This document shows, piece after piece, positions 17,242 through 25,725 of a stretch of DNA of 64,000 bases. The stretch is from Salirhabdus salicampi (GTDB taxonomy: Bacteria; Bacillota; Bacilli; Bacillales; Alkalibacillaceae). The stretch is taken from positions 1-64,000 of the forward strand of contig NZ_JANBWE010000004.1 of assembly GCF_024259515.1 (NCBI RefSeq), given 5' to 3'. Position numbers and translations under genes: made by a program. How positions within the stretch are numbered: the stretch's first letter is position 1; each line of letters begins with the position of its first letter. The notes beneath the pieces were generated by a model. It was not told where the DNA came from and did no database searches. It worked only from the letters and a program-made list of their open reading frames with translations.

Positions 17242-18677
17242 AAACGATCCGTAGTAAATTGATTCTCTACTTCTTCTTTTTCGTTCTACTGTTTAATATC
17301 GTAGCGACAACCATCTATTTTAGTAGTCATCGGTTGATGAATGAATATCATACAAGTATCGAACGGTTTCTCGTATTAAATACGATTTCCCAAACATCTA
17401 ATGAATTGTATGATACCGTTAATGCTTACGTTGTGGAAAAAACAGCGCCACATTTAACGCGATATTACGATGTCCGGCAAAAACTGATGGAAGATAAGGA
17501 ACAACTTCGAGAGAAAGTGACCCACCTAGATCCCATTCAACTGAATCAATATATCCATATAATTGATACCCTTCTTCAAGAGAGTGAACTAACCGTAGGT
17601 TTTGTATTGAAACATGATATTGAACGATATACAGAACACGTAAAAGAAACCCGGCAAACAGCGAATTATATCCAGGAAACAACATTACATTTAATCGATA
17701 TGGAGTTAACCGAATACCAAGATTTCTACCAGCAACTGCAACAACGTCATGAACATTTTAAATGGTTCATCATTTCATTGTTTGGAACGACGGTCTTGCT
17801 TGGTATATTTTTCGCCGTTTGGTTTTCACGAAGTATGAACAAACCGATCCAAACGTTATCGAATGCAGCTCAGGAGGTTGCGTCTGGGGTATTAGAAGGC
17901 CCCGACATTAAGATTAAATCAAATGATGAATTAAAGCTGCTTGGAACGACGTTTAACGATATGCGGAAAAACATTCGTAATTTAATAGAAGAAATGAAAG
18001 AAAAGTCCGAGCTGGATCGCCTTCTGAAAGAATTGGAACTGAAACATTTGCAAAACCAAATTAATCCACATTTCTTATTTAATACGTTAAATACGATTTC
18101 GAGGATGGCTTACCTGGAAAATGCCCGTAACACTTCGAAATTAATTGAAGCTGTTTCTGTTTTGTTACGCCATAGTTTAGGAGATTTACGGAAATCCGTT
18201 ACGTTAAAAGATGAAGTAGAGGTTGTACACGAGTATTTATATATCCAATCGACCCGATTTGCGGACCGAATGAAATTTACGAAGAGGATAGAAACGGACA
18301 ACTTAACTATTCCTATTCCACGGCTGACTCTGCAACCGTTAGTCGAAAATGCTTTTATTCACGGGATTGAAGGAAAGGAAGATGGTGGTGTTATTGGATT
18401 GCACATCTTTGAGGAAAAAGAGAAGGTCGTCGTTGAAATAGAAGATAATGGGGTAGGCATGTCTGAAGAATTAATCGATAAATTCCAAAACATTCAAAAT
18501 GATGATGATCATGACGACCATGTTGGCCATTCGACAGGGCTTGGACTGCGAAATGTAATCCGGAGATTGCAGCTGTTTTATCAAGAAGAGAACGTTGTAG
18601 AAATTGATTCCCAATTATATAGAGGAACTACGATCCGTTTGCGATTACCAAAGACGATAGAAGAGGTGGATAAATAA
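17238..18677 (+). CDS. YesM-type sensor histidine kinase
   Basis: 479 residues. Membrane helix 1 (about 10-27), an extracellular helical sensor region (about 28-173), helix 2 (about 174-196), a HAMP domain (about 198-250), then the His_kinase domain with the phospho-acceptor in NQINPHFLFNTLN and an HATPase_c domain (VENAFIHGI, DNGVGM, GLGLRNV). This is the HPK7/LytS-YesM class. Translationally coupled to the sensor upstream and the response regulator downstream (TAATG, one shared base). Confidence 0.93.
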   Translation: MKTIRSKLILYFFFFVLLFNIVATTIYFSSHRLMNEYHTSIERFLVLNTISQTSNELYDTVNAYVVEKTAPHLTRYYDVRQKLMEDKEQLREKVTHLDPIQLNQYIHIIDTLLQESELTVGFVLKHDIERYTEHVKETRQTANYIQETTLHLIDMELTEYQDFYQQLQQRHEHFKWFIISLFGTTVLLGIFFAVWFSRSMNKPIQTLSNAAQEVASGVLEGPDIKIKSNDELKLLGTTFNDMRKNIRNLIEEMKEKSELDRLLKELELKHLQNQINPHFLFNTLNTISRMAYLENARNTSKLIEAVSVLLRHSLGDLRKSVTLKDEVEVVHEYLYIQSTRFADRMKFTKRIETDNLTIPIPRLTLQPLVENAFIHGIEGKEDGGVIGLHIFEEKEKVVVEIEDNGVGMSEELIDKFQNIQNDDDHDDHVGHSTGLGLRNVIRRLQLFYQEENVVEIDSQLYRGTTIRLRLPKTIEEVDK

Positions 18678-20083
18678 TGAACGTTGTCGTTGCAGAGGAT
18701 GAGTATCTAGAGCGGAAGGTGCTGAAGAAGTTTCTGGAGGATAGTTTTCCGAATATACATGTTGTTGGGGAAGCACCGAATGGACGTGTCGCGATTGAAA
18801 TGGCGCGAAACGAAGATGTTGATTTTATGATTGTCGATATTAAAATGCCAGGAATAGATGGACTGCAAGCGATTGAGGCCATTCGTAAGGAAAAGCCTCA
18901 TATGAAGTTTATCATTATGAGTGCCTACAATTACTTTGATTACGCCAAAAAAGCTATGAAAATGGGGGTGAAAGAATATATTTTAAAGCCGAGTAAAAAA
19001 GAGGAATTAGTTGAAGCGATTCATCGCATGAAAAAGGAAATTGAAGAGGAACGGAAGATGGAGGTTGAATCGAATCATATTAAGAAGCAGCAATTCTTAT
19101 ACAAACTCCTTCATAACGAAATCGATGATCAAGTAAAGCAAATGCAGAAAGAGCTGTTCCCGGGAACTCACTATATCGTTTGTATGGCCATAGACCGTGT
19201 AGAGAAAGAAAATCTATCAAACTGGGAACAATGGCTTGCGAAGTCATTGGCGGTCCCCTCTCTGTTTACGTTTCAAAACGGACAACTTATCATCTTTCTA
19301 TTTACCGAACAGGAGTTAAAGCGTCAGCAGTTACAAGAGGTAGCCAAATCAATGTACCACCGTGCCCCTGACGTAGTTGTCGGAATCGGTTGTTCCTATC
19401 ACTATTTAAAAGATGCTTTGAAATCTTACAATGAAGCGGTATTAGCAACACAGCAATTAAAAAGCCGGAATCAGTCATATGGTTTTTATCGTAAACAGCA
19501 TAAATCAGAAGACTGTAAAAAGGCTTTTTTCTCCGCCTTGCAATTAGGTGACGAACAACGAGCGATGTTAGAAATGAAAAATTGCCTGAACAAACTGGAC
19601 GAAGATGATGTGCGGGAAATCTTTTTTCATATGAAACACAATGTGGAAGGCCTTCAGCAACTACTCGACGACTTTAAGTTTCAAAATATATTAGATGAAG
19701 CAGAGTGGGAAAAGCTGGTTCGACTTTGTACGACCCACATTCAACACGTACAAAAATCCCAGCGCTATATTGAAAGGGTACAACAATATATTAAAGAAAA
19801 TTACCATCATTCTATGACTTTGGAAGATGCAGCTGCCCTTGTAGACTTAAGCCCGAGTTATTTATCGGTATTGTTCAAAGAAGAGACGAACCAAACCTTC
19901 ATTGAATACGTCACGCATATTCGAATGGAGCGTGCGATTGAACTATTACAACAAAATAAACATAGTTTAAAAGAAATTTGTTTCATGATTGGATATAAAG
20001 ACCCAAATTATTTTAGTAGGGTGTTTAAAAAACATACATCGAAATCCCCAAAGCAATTCCAGGGCGAAATCTTAAAAAAGTGA
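18677..20083 (+). CDS. YesN-type response regulator (REC + AraC)
   Basis: 468 residues. The receiver domain (about 1-120) has phospho-acceptor Asp54 in MIVDIKMPG. A poorly conserved middle region (about 130-360) follows, then two AraC helix-turn-helix units at the C-terminus (YIERVQQYIKENYH, then SLKEICFMIGYKDPNYFSRVFKKH). It should activate the CUT1 importer starting 103 bp downstream, whose promoter has a TATAAT but no good -35, as expected for activator dependence. Confidence 0.93.
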   Translation: MNVVVAEDEYLERKVLKKFLEDSFPNIHVVGEAPNGRVAIEMARNEDVDFMIVDIKMPGIDGLQAIEAIRKEKPHMKFIIMSAYNYFDYAKKAMKMGVKEYILKPSKKEELVEAIHRMKKEIEEERKMEVESNHIKKQQFLYKLLHNEIDDQVKQMQKELFPGTHYIVCMAIDRVEKENLSNWEQWLAKSLAVPSLFTFQNGQLIIFLFTEQELKRQQLQEVAKSMYHRAPDVVVGIGCSYHYLKDALKSYNEAVLATQQLKSRNQSYGFYRKQHKSEDCKKAFFSALQLGDEQRAMLEMKNCLNKLDEDDVREIFFHMKHNVEGLQQLLDDFKFQNILDEAEWEKLVRLCTTHIQHVQKSQRYIERVQQYIKENYHHSMTLEDAAALVDLSPSYLSVLFKEETNQTFIEYVTHIRMERAIELLQQNKHSLKEICFMIGYKDPNYFSRVFKKHTSKSPKQFQGEILKK

Positions 20084-20138
20084 AGAAAATCGTAAAAAAG
20101 TACAGAAAACAAGTCCTTTTCCTTTATCACTTCTCATT

Positions 20139-20164
20139 TATAATGGTGATGAAAGCGTTACCAA
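20139..20164 (+). promoter_or_regulatory. Importer promoter -10 with cre just downstream
   Basis: TATAAT (20139-20144) lacks a recognisable -35, which suggests AraC-type activation. ATGAAAGCGTTACCAA (20149-20164) matches the cre consensus with one mismatch and covers the expected transcript start, so CcpA would block initiation. Confidence 0.65.
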
Positions 20165-20186
20165 ATAGTCAAAGGGGGATATAAAA

Positions 20187-21446
20187 ATGAAGAAATTGTG
20201 GAGTTTCATCCTACTACTCGTTATTGCTGTTTTTGCTGTAGCATGTAGTGATAATGCGAGTGGTTCAGATGATGAACAAAAACTGGAAATCTTTAGCTGG
20301 TGGACTGGAGCCGGTGAAGAGGATGGCTTAAATGCACTAATTGACTTATTCCAAGAACAATATCCAGATATAGAAGTAGAAAATGCTGCGGTATCCGGTG
20401 GTGCTGGAACGAACGCAAAAGCAGTATTAGCTACAAGAATGGCTGGTGACGATCCACCATCAACATTCCAAGTGCACGGTGGTGCTGAATTAAATGAAAG
20501 TTGGGTAGCGGCTGGCAAGATGGAACCGCTAAATGACTTTTTCGAAGAAGAAGACTTAATGGATAAGTTTCCACAAGAACTGATTGACCTAGTTAGTAAA
20601 GATGGAAACATTTATTCTGTACCTGTTAACATCCATAGAGGAAATGTGCTTTGGTACAACAAACATATTTTTGAGGAGCATGGACTGGAGCCTCCAACAA
20701 CTTTTGATGAGTTTTTTGATGTAGCTGAACAGTTACAAGCAGCTGGTGTTACACCACTAGCCCTTGGTGATAAAGAATCTTGGACTGCGTCCCACTTATT
20801 TGAAACTGTACTGTTAGCGGAACTTGGTGCAGAGGACTACGGTAAGCTTTGGACGAAAGAAATTGGTTTTGACGATGACCGCGTTGTTGCGGCCGCTGAA
20901 ACATTTGTCAGAATGCTGGAATATGTGAACGAAGATCATAGTTCCCGTAACTGGCAAGACGCTTCCCAGCTAGTAGGGAATGGGGACGTAGCGATGAACG
21001 TGATGGGTGATTGGGCAAAAGGTTATTTCTCTAATGACTTGAACTTAGTGACAAACGAGGACTTCGGATATGTACCTACACCAGGTACAAACGGTACGTT
21101 CATGGTTATTACAGATACGTTCGGTCTACCAAAAGGTGTTAGCAACCCTGATGATGTAAAGAGCTTTTTAAGTGTATTAGCTTCTGTTGAAGGTCAAGAT
21201 ACGTTTAATCCATTAAAAGGTTCCATTCCGGCTCGTGTCGATGCGGATCAATCAAAATATGATCAGTACGGAAAAGATACGATTGAAGACTTCAACAAAG
21301 ATGAACTGGCAGCTAGTATCGCCCACGGTTCAGCAGCACCTGAAGGTTTCGTGACGAAACTGAACCAAGCCATTAACATTCTTGTCACACAACAAGATGT
21401 TGAACAATTTATCGATTCACTAGTAGCTGCATCTGAAGAACTATAA
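20187..21446 (+). CDS. CUT1 sugar ABC transporter, substrate-binding lipoprotein
   Basis: 419 residues. Signal peptide with lipobox AVAC (Cys20), then an extracellular family 1 binding protein (LEIFSWWTGAGEEDGLNALIDLF start; NIHRGNVLWYNKHIFEEHGLEPP ligand segment; MNVMGDWAKGYF). The EIFSWWT start and overall pattern resemble glucose/monosaccharide-type binding proteins of the CUT1 class. It directly follows the three-component sensor genes and precedes two permeases. The sugar is not identifiable. The stop is followed by a strong stem-loop. Confidence 0.9.
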   Translation: MKKLWSFILLLVIAVFAVACSDNASGSDDEQKLEIFSWWTGAGEEDGLNALIDLFQEQYPDIEVENAAVSGGAGTNAKAVLATRMAGDDPPSTFQVHGGAELNESWVAAGKMEPLNDFFEEEDLMDKFPQELIDLVSKDGNIYSVPVNIHRGNVLWYNKHIFEEHGLEPPTTFDEFFDVAEQLQAAGVTPLALGDKESWTASHLFETVLLAELGAEDYGKLWTKEIGFDDDRVVAAAETFVRMLEYVNEDHSSRNWQDASQLVGNGDVAMNVMGDWAKGYFSNDLNLVTNEDFGYVPTPGTNGTFMVITDTFGLPKGVSNPDDVKSFLSVLASVEGQDTFNPLKGSIPARVDADQSKYDQYGKDTIEDFNKDELAASIAHGSAAPEGFVTKLNQAINILVTQQDVEQFIDSLVAASEEL

Positions 21447-21483
21447 ATGATAACTCGGGGTACAGTTGAACCTCCCCTTATAG

Positions 21484-21518
21484 CCCCGTATCACAATGGG
21501 TGATACGGGGTTCATTTA
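21484..21518 (+). terminator. Intercistronic hairpin after the second binding-protein gene
   Basis: CCCCGTATCA (21484-21493) pairs with TGATACGGGG (21501-21510), followed by TTCATTTA. Same position in the operon as the hairpin at 4131. Probably lowers permease expression relative to binding protein. Confidence 0.7.
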
Positions 21519-21551
21519 TAAAATAGCGTACGAGAACAGGAGGGGAATAGC

Positions 21552-22478
21552 GTGAAAGCAGCAAATGGATCAAAAATGACAAAAGACAGATGGATGGCGG
21601 TTGGATTTTTAATGCCTTCTTTTCTCCTCATTGTCATCTTTGTATATGGGTTTATCGGTTGGACTGGATACGTATCCGTTAGTAATTGGAATTCGATCGT
21701 CCAAGATTTATCGTTTGCAGGTTTGAAAAACTACATTTATCTATTCCAAGATTACCGTTTCCAAGCGGATTTACGGAATACGTTATTTTTTACGATTTTA
21801 TTTATTGGACTCATTATTATTTTAGGATTAACGTTAGCGGTTTTATTAGATAAACAACTGAAGGGCGAGTCGATCTTTCGGAACATTTTCTTCTTTCCGA
21901 TGGCGCTCTCTTTTGTTGTAACAGGTGTCGTTTGGCAATGGTTATTAAACCCTTCAACAGGGATTAACAACTTTTTGCAAACCTTCGGAATACAGCCGAA
22001 ATGGTATACCGATACAAATATTTTAGCTGGGTTTCAATGGGGGAAAATCGAATTTGGAGTACCTGTTGCCATCATAGCTGTTGTCATCGCTGCGGTATGG
22101 CAAATGACCGGATTTGCCTTAGCGATGTACTTGGCCGGTTTACGCGGCATTCCGGAAGAAATAAGAGAGGCTGCTCGTATAGATGGAGCATCAGAACTTT
22201 ATATTTACCGGAAAGTGGTCATTCCACAACTACGTCCGATAACAGTTAGTGTCATCATCATTATGGCCCACATATCGTTAAAAATATTTGATCTCATATA
22301 CGCGATGACAGGACCTGGTGCCAACTTTGTAACCGACGTACCTGGGGTTTACATGTTTGAAACGACCTTTAGGGGAAACTATTATGCTAATGGTGCCGCG
22401 ATCGCGATTATTATGTTGCTAACTGTTGCGATCTTCATTGTCCCTTATTTATGGAATGCTAGAAGGGGGAGTTCATAA
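21552..22478 (+). CDS. CUT1 sugar ABC transporter, permease 1
   Basis: 308-residue membrane protein with about six helices and the EAA loop EAARIDGASELYIYRKVVIP. GTG start at 21552 behind CAGGAGGGGAA. The stop shares one base with the ATG of the next permease (TAATG). It pairs with that protein; no ATPase is encoded nearby in this operon. Confidence 0.92.
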   Translation: MKAANGSKMTKDRWMAVGFLMPSFLLIVIFVYGFIGWTGYVSVSNWNSIVQDLSFAGLKNYIYLFQDYRFQADLRNTLFFTILFIGLIIILGLTLAVLLDKQLKGESIFRNIFFFPMALSFVVTGVVWQWLLNPSTGINNFLQTFGIQPKWYTDTNILAGFQWGKIEFGVPVAIIAVVIAAVWQMTGFALAMYLAGLRGIPEEIREAARIDGASELYIYRKVVIPQLRPITVSVIIIMAHISLKIFDLIYAMTGPGANFVTDVPGVYMFETTFRGNYYANGAAIAIIMLLTVAIFIVPYLWNARRGSS

Positions 22479-23302
22479 TGGCTACTACATTTTCATACGG
22501 GAGACTATTCAAGTACTTTATATTAGCAATATTAGCAATATTCTTTCTTCTGCCAATTTATGTTATAATCGTGACAAGTTTAAAACCACTAGATGAAGTT
22601 TCTTTAGATAGCATGTGGGCACTACCTTCTAGTTTGGATTTTAGTAGTTATAGCTTAGCATTTGCGAAACTGGCACCAAACTTCTTAAATAGCTTTTACT
22701 TGGCGATTCCTGCTACTTTACTTTCTGCTTTGTTAGGCGCGATGAATGGGTACGTTCTATCAAAATGGAAATTTAAAGGTTCTGAGACATTATTTACGTT
22801 CATATTATTTGGAATGTTCATTCCGTACCAAAGTATTTTAATTCCACTTATCCAATTTTTACGGGACATTGGATTGTACAATTCCATTGCTGGATTAATT
22901 CTAGTACACGTCGTATACGGAATACCGATTACAACGCTAATGTTCCGAAACTTTTATGCTAGCATTCCTGATGAAATGATTGAATCAGCACAGATTGATG
23001 GAGCGAATTTCCTGAAAGTATTCCGCCATATCATGTTACCGTTATCTGTAACAGGGTTTGTCGTTGTAGCCATTTGGCAGTTCACGAATATTTGGAATGA
23101 GTTTTTGTTCGCTGTAACCATTACGACGAATAATAACCAGCCTGTCATGGTTGCATTGCAAAACTTATCCGGAAGCCAAATTGTACAATGGAATGTTCAA
23201 ATGGCTGGAGCTTTAATTGCCGCTTTACCGACATTGATTGTTTATATCATACTAGGCAAATATTTCGTTCGCGGACTGTTAGCAGGGTCAGTTAAGGGTT
23301 AG
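22478..23302 (+). CDS. CUT1 sugar ABC transporter, permease 2
   Basis: 274-residue membrane protein with about six helices. The EAA loop reads ESAQIDGANFLKVFRHIMLP. It completes the channel with the upstream permease. Followed by a clear terminator, so the next genes need read-through or their own promoter. Confidence 0.92.
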   Translation: MATTFSYGRLFKYFILAILAIFFLLPIYVIIVTSLKPLDEVSLDSMWALPSSLDFSSYSLAFAKLAPNFLNSFYLAIPATLLSALLGAMNGYVLSKWKFKGSETLFTFILFGMFIPYQSILIPLIQFLRDIGLYNSIAGLILVHVVYGIPITTLMFRNFYASIPDEMIESAQIDGANFLKVFRHIMLPLSVTGFVVVAIWQFTNIWNEFLFAVTITTNNNQPVMVALQNLSGSQIVQWNVQMAGALIAALPTLIVYIILGKYFVRGLLAGSVKG

Positions 23303-23308
23303 GTAGAA

Positions 23309-23340
23309 AAGAGTCCAAAAAGGTTTTTGGGCTCTTATTT
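23309..23340 (+). terminator. Terminator after the second CUT1 operon
   Basis: AAGAGTCCAAAAA (23309-23321) pairs with TTTTTGGGCTCTT (23324-23336, one G-U), followed by ATTTTAT. The tight loop may shift, but the stem is clear. Confidence 0.75.
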
Positions 23341-23360
23341 TATAAAAGGGAGGAATTTAT

Positions 23361-24353
23361 ATGAGTAAGGTAAAATGGGGGATTTTAAGTACAGCACAGA
23401 TCGGACAGAAGGCGTTAATCCCTGCTATTGAAAACGCTGAAAACGCTGAAGTAGTAGCAATTGCCGGAAGAAATGAAAACGTTTACGATGTAGCGAAAGC
23501 ATTTCAAATTCCTACGGCCTATATGAATTATGAAGAATTACTGAAAGACGAGAATGTTGATGCCGTTTATATCCCATTGCCAAACAGCTTACATAAAGAT
23601 TGGGTTGTAAAAGCGGCTGAGCATGGAAAGCATGTTCTCGTAGAAAAGCCGGCAGGGCTTAATGCAGACGAAGTACAAGTGATGGTGGACGCCTGTGAAA
23701 AACATAACGTAAAGTTTATGGAAGCTTTCATGTATCAGTTTCATCCCCAACATGATCTCGTGAAAAAATTTATTGCTGAGGGAGAGATTGGTGATGTTTC
23801 CTTTATCCGCTCTTCATTTTCATTTTATTTGCCAGGAGAAGACGAAAACATACGTTTAAACCCTGAACTAGGTGGAGGAACGTTGTATGATGTAGGTTGT
23901 TATGCTTTACATTCTATCCGTAATATTACCGGGAGTGAGCCAGTAGAAGTATTTGTCCGTGGGAAAAAGCGCGCTGGATCCGAAGTTGATACAACAGTTA
24001 CAGGAGTTATGCAATTAGAAAACGGAATCGAAGCAGTATTTGATAGCAGTTTTGATGTAACGTTTCGAACAGTGTACGAAGTCGTTGGGACAAAAGGGAC
24101 AATCGAAGTTCCCCATGCCTTTCGACCAGACAAAAATGGCCATAATGGAGTTGTGATTGTGCACAAAGAAGATGGATCCACTCAAGAACATCAAGTTTTC
24201 GGTGACCAATATAAGCTGCAAGTTGAGCATTTCTCTGAAAGTGTACGTACAGGTCAAACACCTTCTTACACACCTGAGAAAATATGGCGACATGCCAAAG
24301 CAATGGATGCGTGTTTTGAATCGATGAAACAAAATCAACCAATAAATTTGTAA
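23361..24353 (+). CDS. Gfo/Idh/MocA-family oxidoreductase
   Basis: 330 residues. An N-terminal Rossmann domain (about 1-120; KWGILSTAQIGQKALIPAI and the EKPAGLNADEV motif with Lys of the catalytic EKP) and a C-terminal alpha/beta domain (about 125-330; GGGTLYDVGCYALHSIR). Family members oxidise or reduce sugars or inositols with NAD(P). It is placed between a sugar importer and a sugar kinase, so it probably modifies the imported sugar. The exact substrate is not readable. Confidence 0.88.
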   Translation: MSKVKWGILSTAQIGQKALIPAIENAENAEVVAIAGRNENVYDVAKAFQIPTAYMNYEELLKDENVDAVYIPLPNSLHKDWVVKAAEHGKHVLVEKPAGLNADEVQVMVDACEKHNVKFMEAFMYQFHPQHDLVKKFIAEGEIGDVSFIRSSFSFYLPGEDENIRLNPELGGGTLYDVGCYALHSIRNITGSEPVEVFVRGKKRAGSEVDTTVTGVMQLENGIEAVFDSSFDVTFRTVYEVVGTKGTIEVPHAFRPDKNGHNGVVIVHKEDGSTQEHQVFGDQYKLQVEHFSESVRTGQTPSYTPEKIWRHAKAMDACFESMKQNQPINL

Positions 24354-24373
24354 GTGAATGGAGTGGAAAGGAC

Positions 24374-25246
24374 ATGTTATTTGGTGCGATTGAAGCAGGA
24401 GGAACAAAATTTGTCGTTGCCGTCGGTAAGGAAAATGGGGAAGTCGTAGAAAAAAAGACGATCCCTACTACGACGCCAGATGAAACAATTCGGGAAGTGG
24501 AGAAGTTTTTTGCAAATAAGCAATTAACTTCAGTCGGTGTCGGTACGTTTGGTCCAGTCGATTTAAATTCAAATCGAGAGACGTACGGTTTTATTACGAC
24601 AACACCTAAGGTGAAATGGCAAAATTATAATCTGCTCGGAGAGCTAAAGGAAATTTTACATGTTCCGGTAGCGATTGATACGGATGTGAATGTGGCCGCA
24701 CTCGGGGAGAAAACATTAGGGGCAGCCAAGGATGTTGATTCCTGTTTGTATTTAACAGTTGGCACTGGCATTGGCGGTGGCGCAGTCATGAATGGACAAA
24801 CAGTAAAAGGTTTATCACATCCGGAAATGGGCCACGTCCGTGTCGTGAAACACCCGAATGACTCCTTTTCGGGTACATGTCCTTTTCACGGTTCGTGTTT
24901 AGAAGGAATGGCTTCAGGACCTGCTATAAAGGAGCGTTGGGGAGAGTCGGCAGAGCAATTGCAAGATCGAAACGAAGTATGGGAAATGGAAGCATACTAC
25001 ATAGCTCAAGGATTAGTTAGCTTCATGTACACATTATCACCGGAAAAGATGATTCTCGGTGGGGGAGTCATGCAGCAAAAACAACTCTTTTCCCTTATTC
25101 ATGAAGAAGTTTACAAGTTAAATGCAAACTATTATGACCTTCCCATTTTACAGAAGGAAAACATTCATTCCTATATCGTGCCTCCTGAATTAGGGTCAAA
25201 TGCAGGAATTGTTGGAGCATTATTATTAGCTGAACAAAATGTGTAA
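24374..25246 (+). CDS. ROK-family sugar kinase (fructokinase-like)
   Basis: 290-residue kinase without DNA-binding domain. Motifs: phosphate loop GAIEAGGTKFVVAVG at the N-terminus, catalytic Asp in VAIDTDVNVAALGE, GTGIGGGAV, and a zinc cluster in HPEMGHVRV followed by CPFHGSCLEGMASGPA. Length and the CPFHG-type cluster match Bacillus fructokinases/mannokinases (GmuE, ScrK-like). It starts 20 bases after the oxidoreductase gene, so the two may act consecutively. Confidence 0.88.
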   Translation: MLFGAIEAGGTKFVVAVGKENGEVVEKKTIPTTTPDETIREVEKFFANKQLTSVGVGTFGPVDLNSNRETYGFITTTPKVKWQNYNLLGELKEILHVPVAIDTDVNVAALGEKTLGAAKDVDSCLYLTVGTGIGGGAVMNGQTVKGLSHPEMGHVRVVKHPNDSFSGTCPFHGSCLEGMASGPAIKERWGESAEQLQDRNEVWEMEAYYIAQGLVSFMYTLSPEKMILGGGVMQQKQLFSLIHEEVYKLNANYYDLPILQKENIHSYIVPPELGSNAGIVGALLLAEQNV

Positions 25247-25273
25247 CGCAGGTAGAAATGGAGGGAAGAGAAT

Positions 25274-25708
25274 ATGTTAAAAGGCATACCAAACGTGATT
25301 TCTCCAGAATTGATGAAGATTTTACTAGAGATGGGCCACGGGGATGAACTTATTATAGCTGACGGGAATTTTCCGGCAGCTTCATGTGCTCAACGGTTGG
25401 TTCGTAGTGACGGCAACGGAACGAAAGAGCTGCTCGATGGGATATTAAAGTTTTTTCCTATTGATACATTTAGTGACGATCCGGTAGCGCTTATGGAAGT
25501 TGTAGAAGGTGATTCTACAGTACCAACGATTTGGGGTGAATATCAATCTATTATCCAAAAGTACGAACCGCAATTTGAACACTTTAAATTTATTGAGAGA
25601 TTTGCTTTTTATGAGCGGGCGAAGAAGGCATATGCCATTGTCGCAACGAGCGAGGGTGCTCTTTATGCAAATATCGTCTTGAAAAAGGGCGTTGTAACAG
25701 ATTCTTAA
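25274..25708 (+). CDS. fucU: FucU/RbsD-family sugar mutarotase
   Basis: 144-residue small cytosolic protein of the RbsD/FucU fold. MLKGIPNVISPELMKILLEMGHGDELIIADGNFP is split by the conserved His22 and Asp30 of the family, and YERAKKAYAIVATSE is a FucU-type C-terminal motif. It interconverts anomers of L-fucose or a related sugar so that the isomerase or kinase receives the right form. It sits 17 bases before an FGGY kinase, with L-fucose isomerase encoded further downstream, supporting a fucose-type role. Confidence 0.88.
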   Translation: MLKGIPNVISPELMKILLEMGHGDELIIADGNFPAASCAQRLVRSDGNGTKELLDGILKFFPIDTFSDDPVALMEVVEGDSTVPTIWGEYQSIIQKYEPQFEHFKFIERFAFYERAKKAYAIVATSEGALYANIVLKKGVVTDS

Positions 25709-25725
25709 TATTGAGGGGGATGAGT

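Noticed and set aside
20138-20611. 157-codon minus-strand frame over the start of the second sugar-binding protein
   Set aside because: Very Ser/Phe-rich protein as expected from the complement of a lipoprotein gene; no start signal.
24007-24407. Two minus-strand frames of 122 and 130 codons spanning the oxidoreductase/kinase junction
   Set aside because: They overlap each other and two well-supported genes, and lack ribosome sites.
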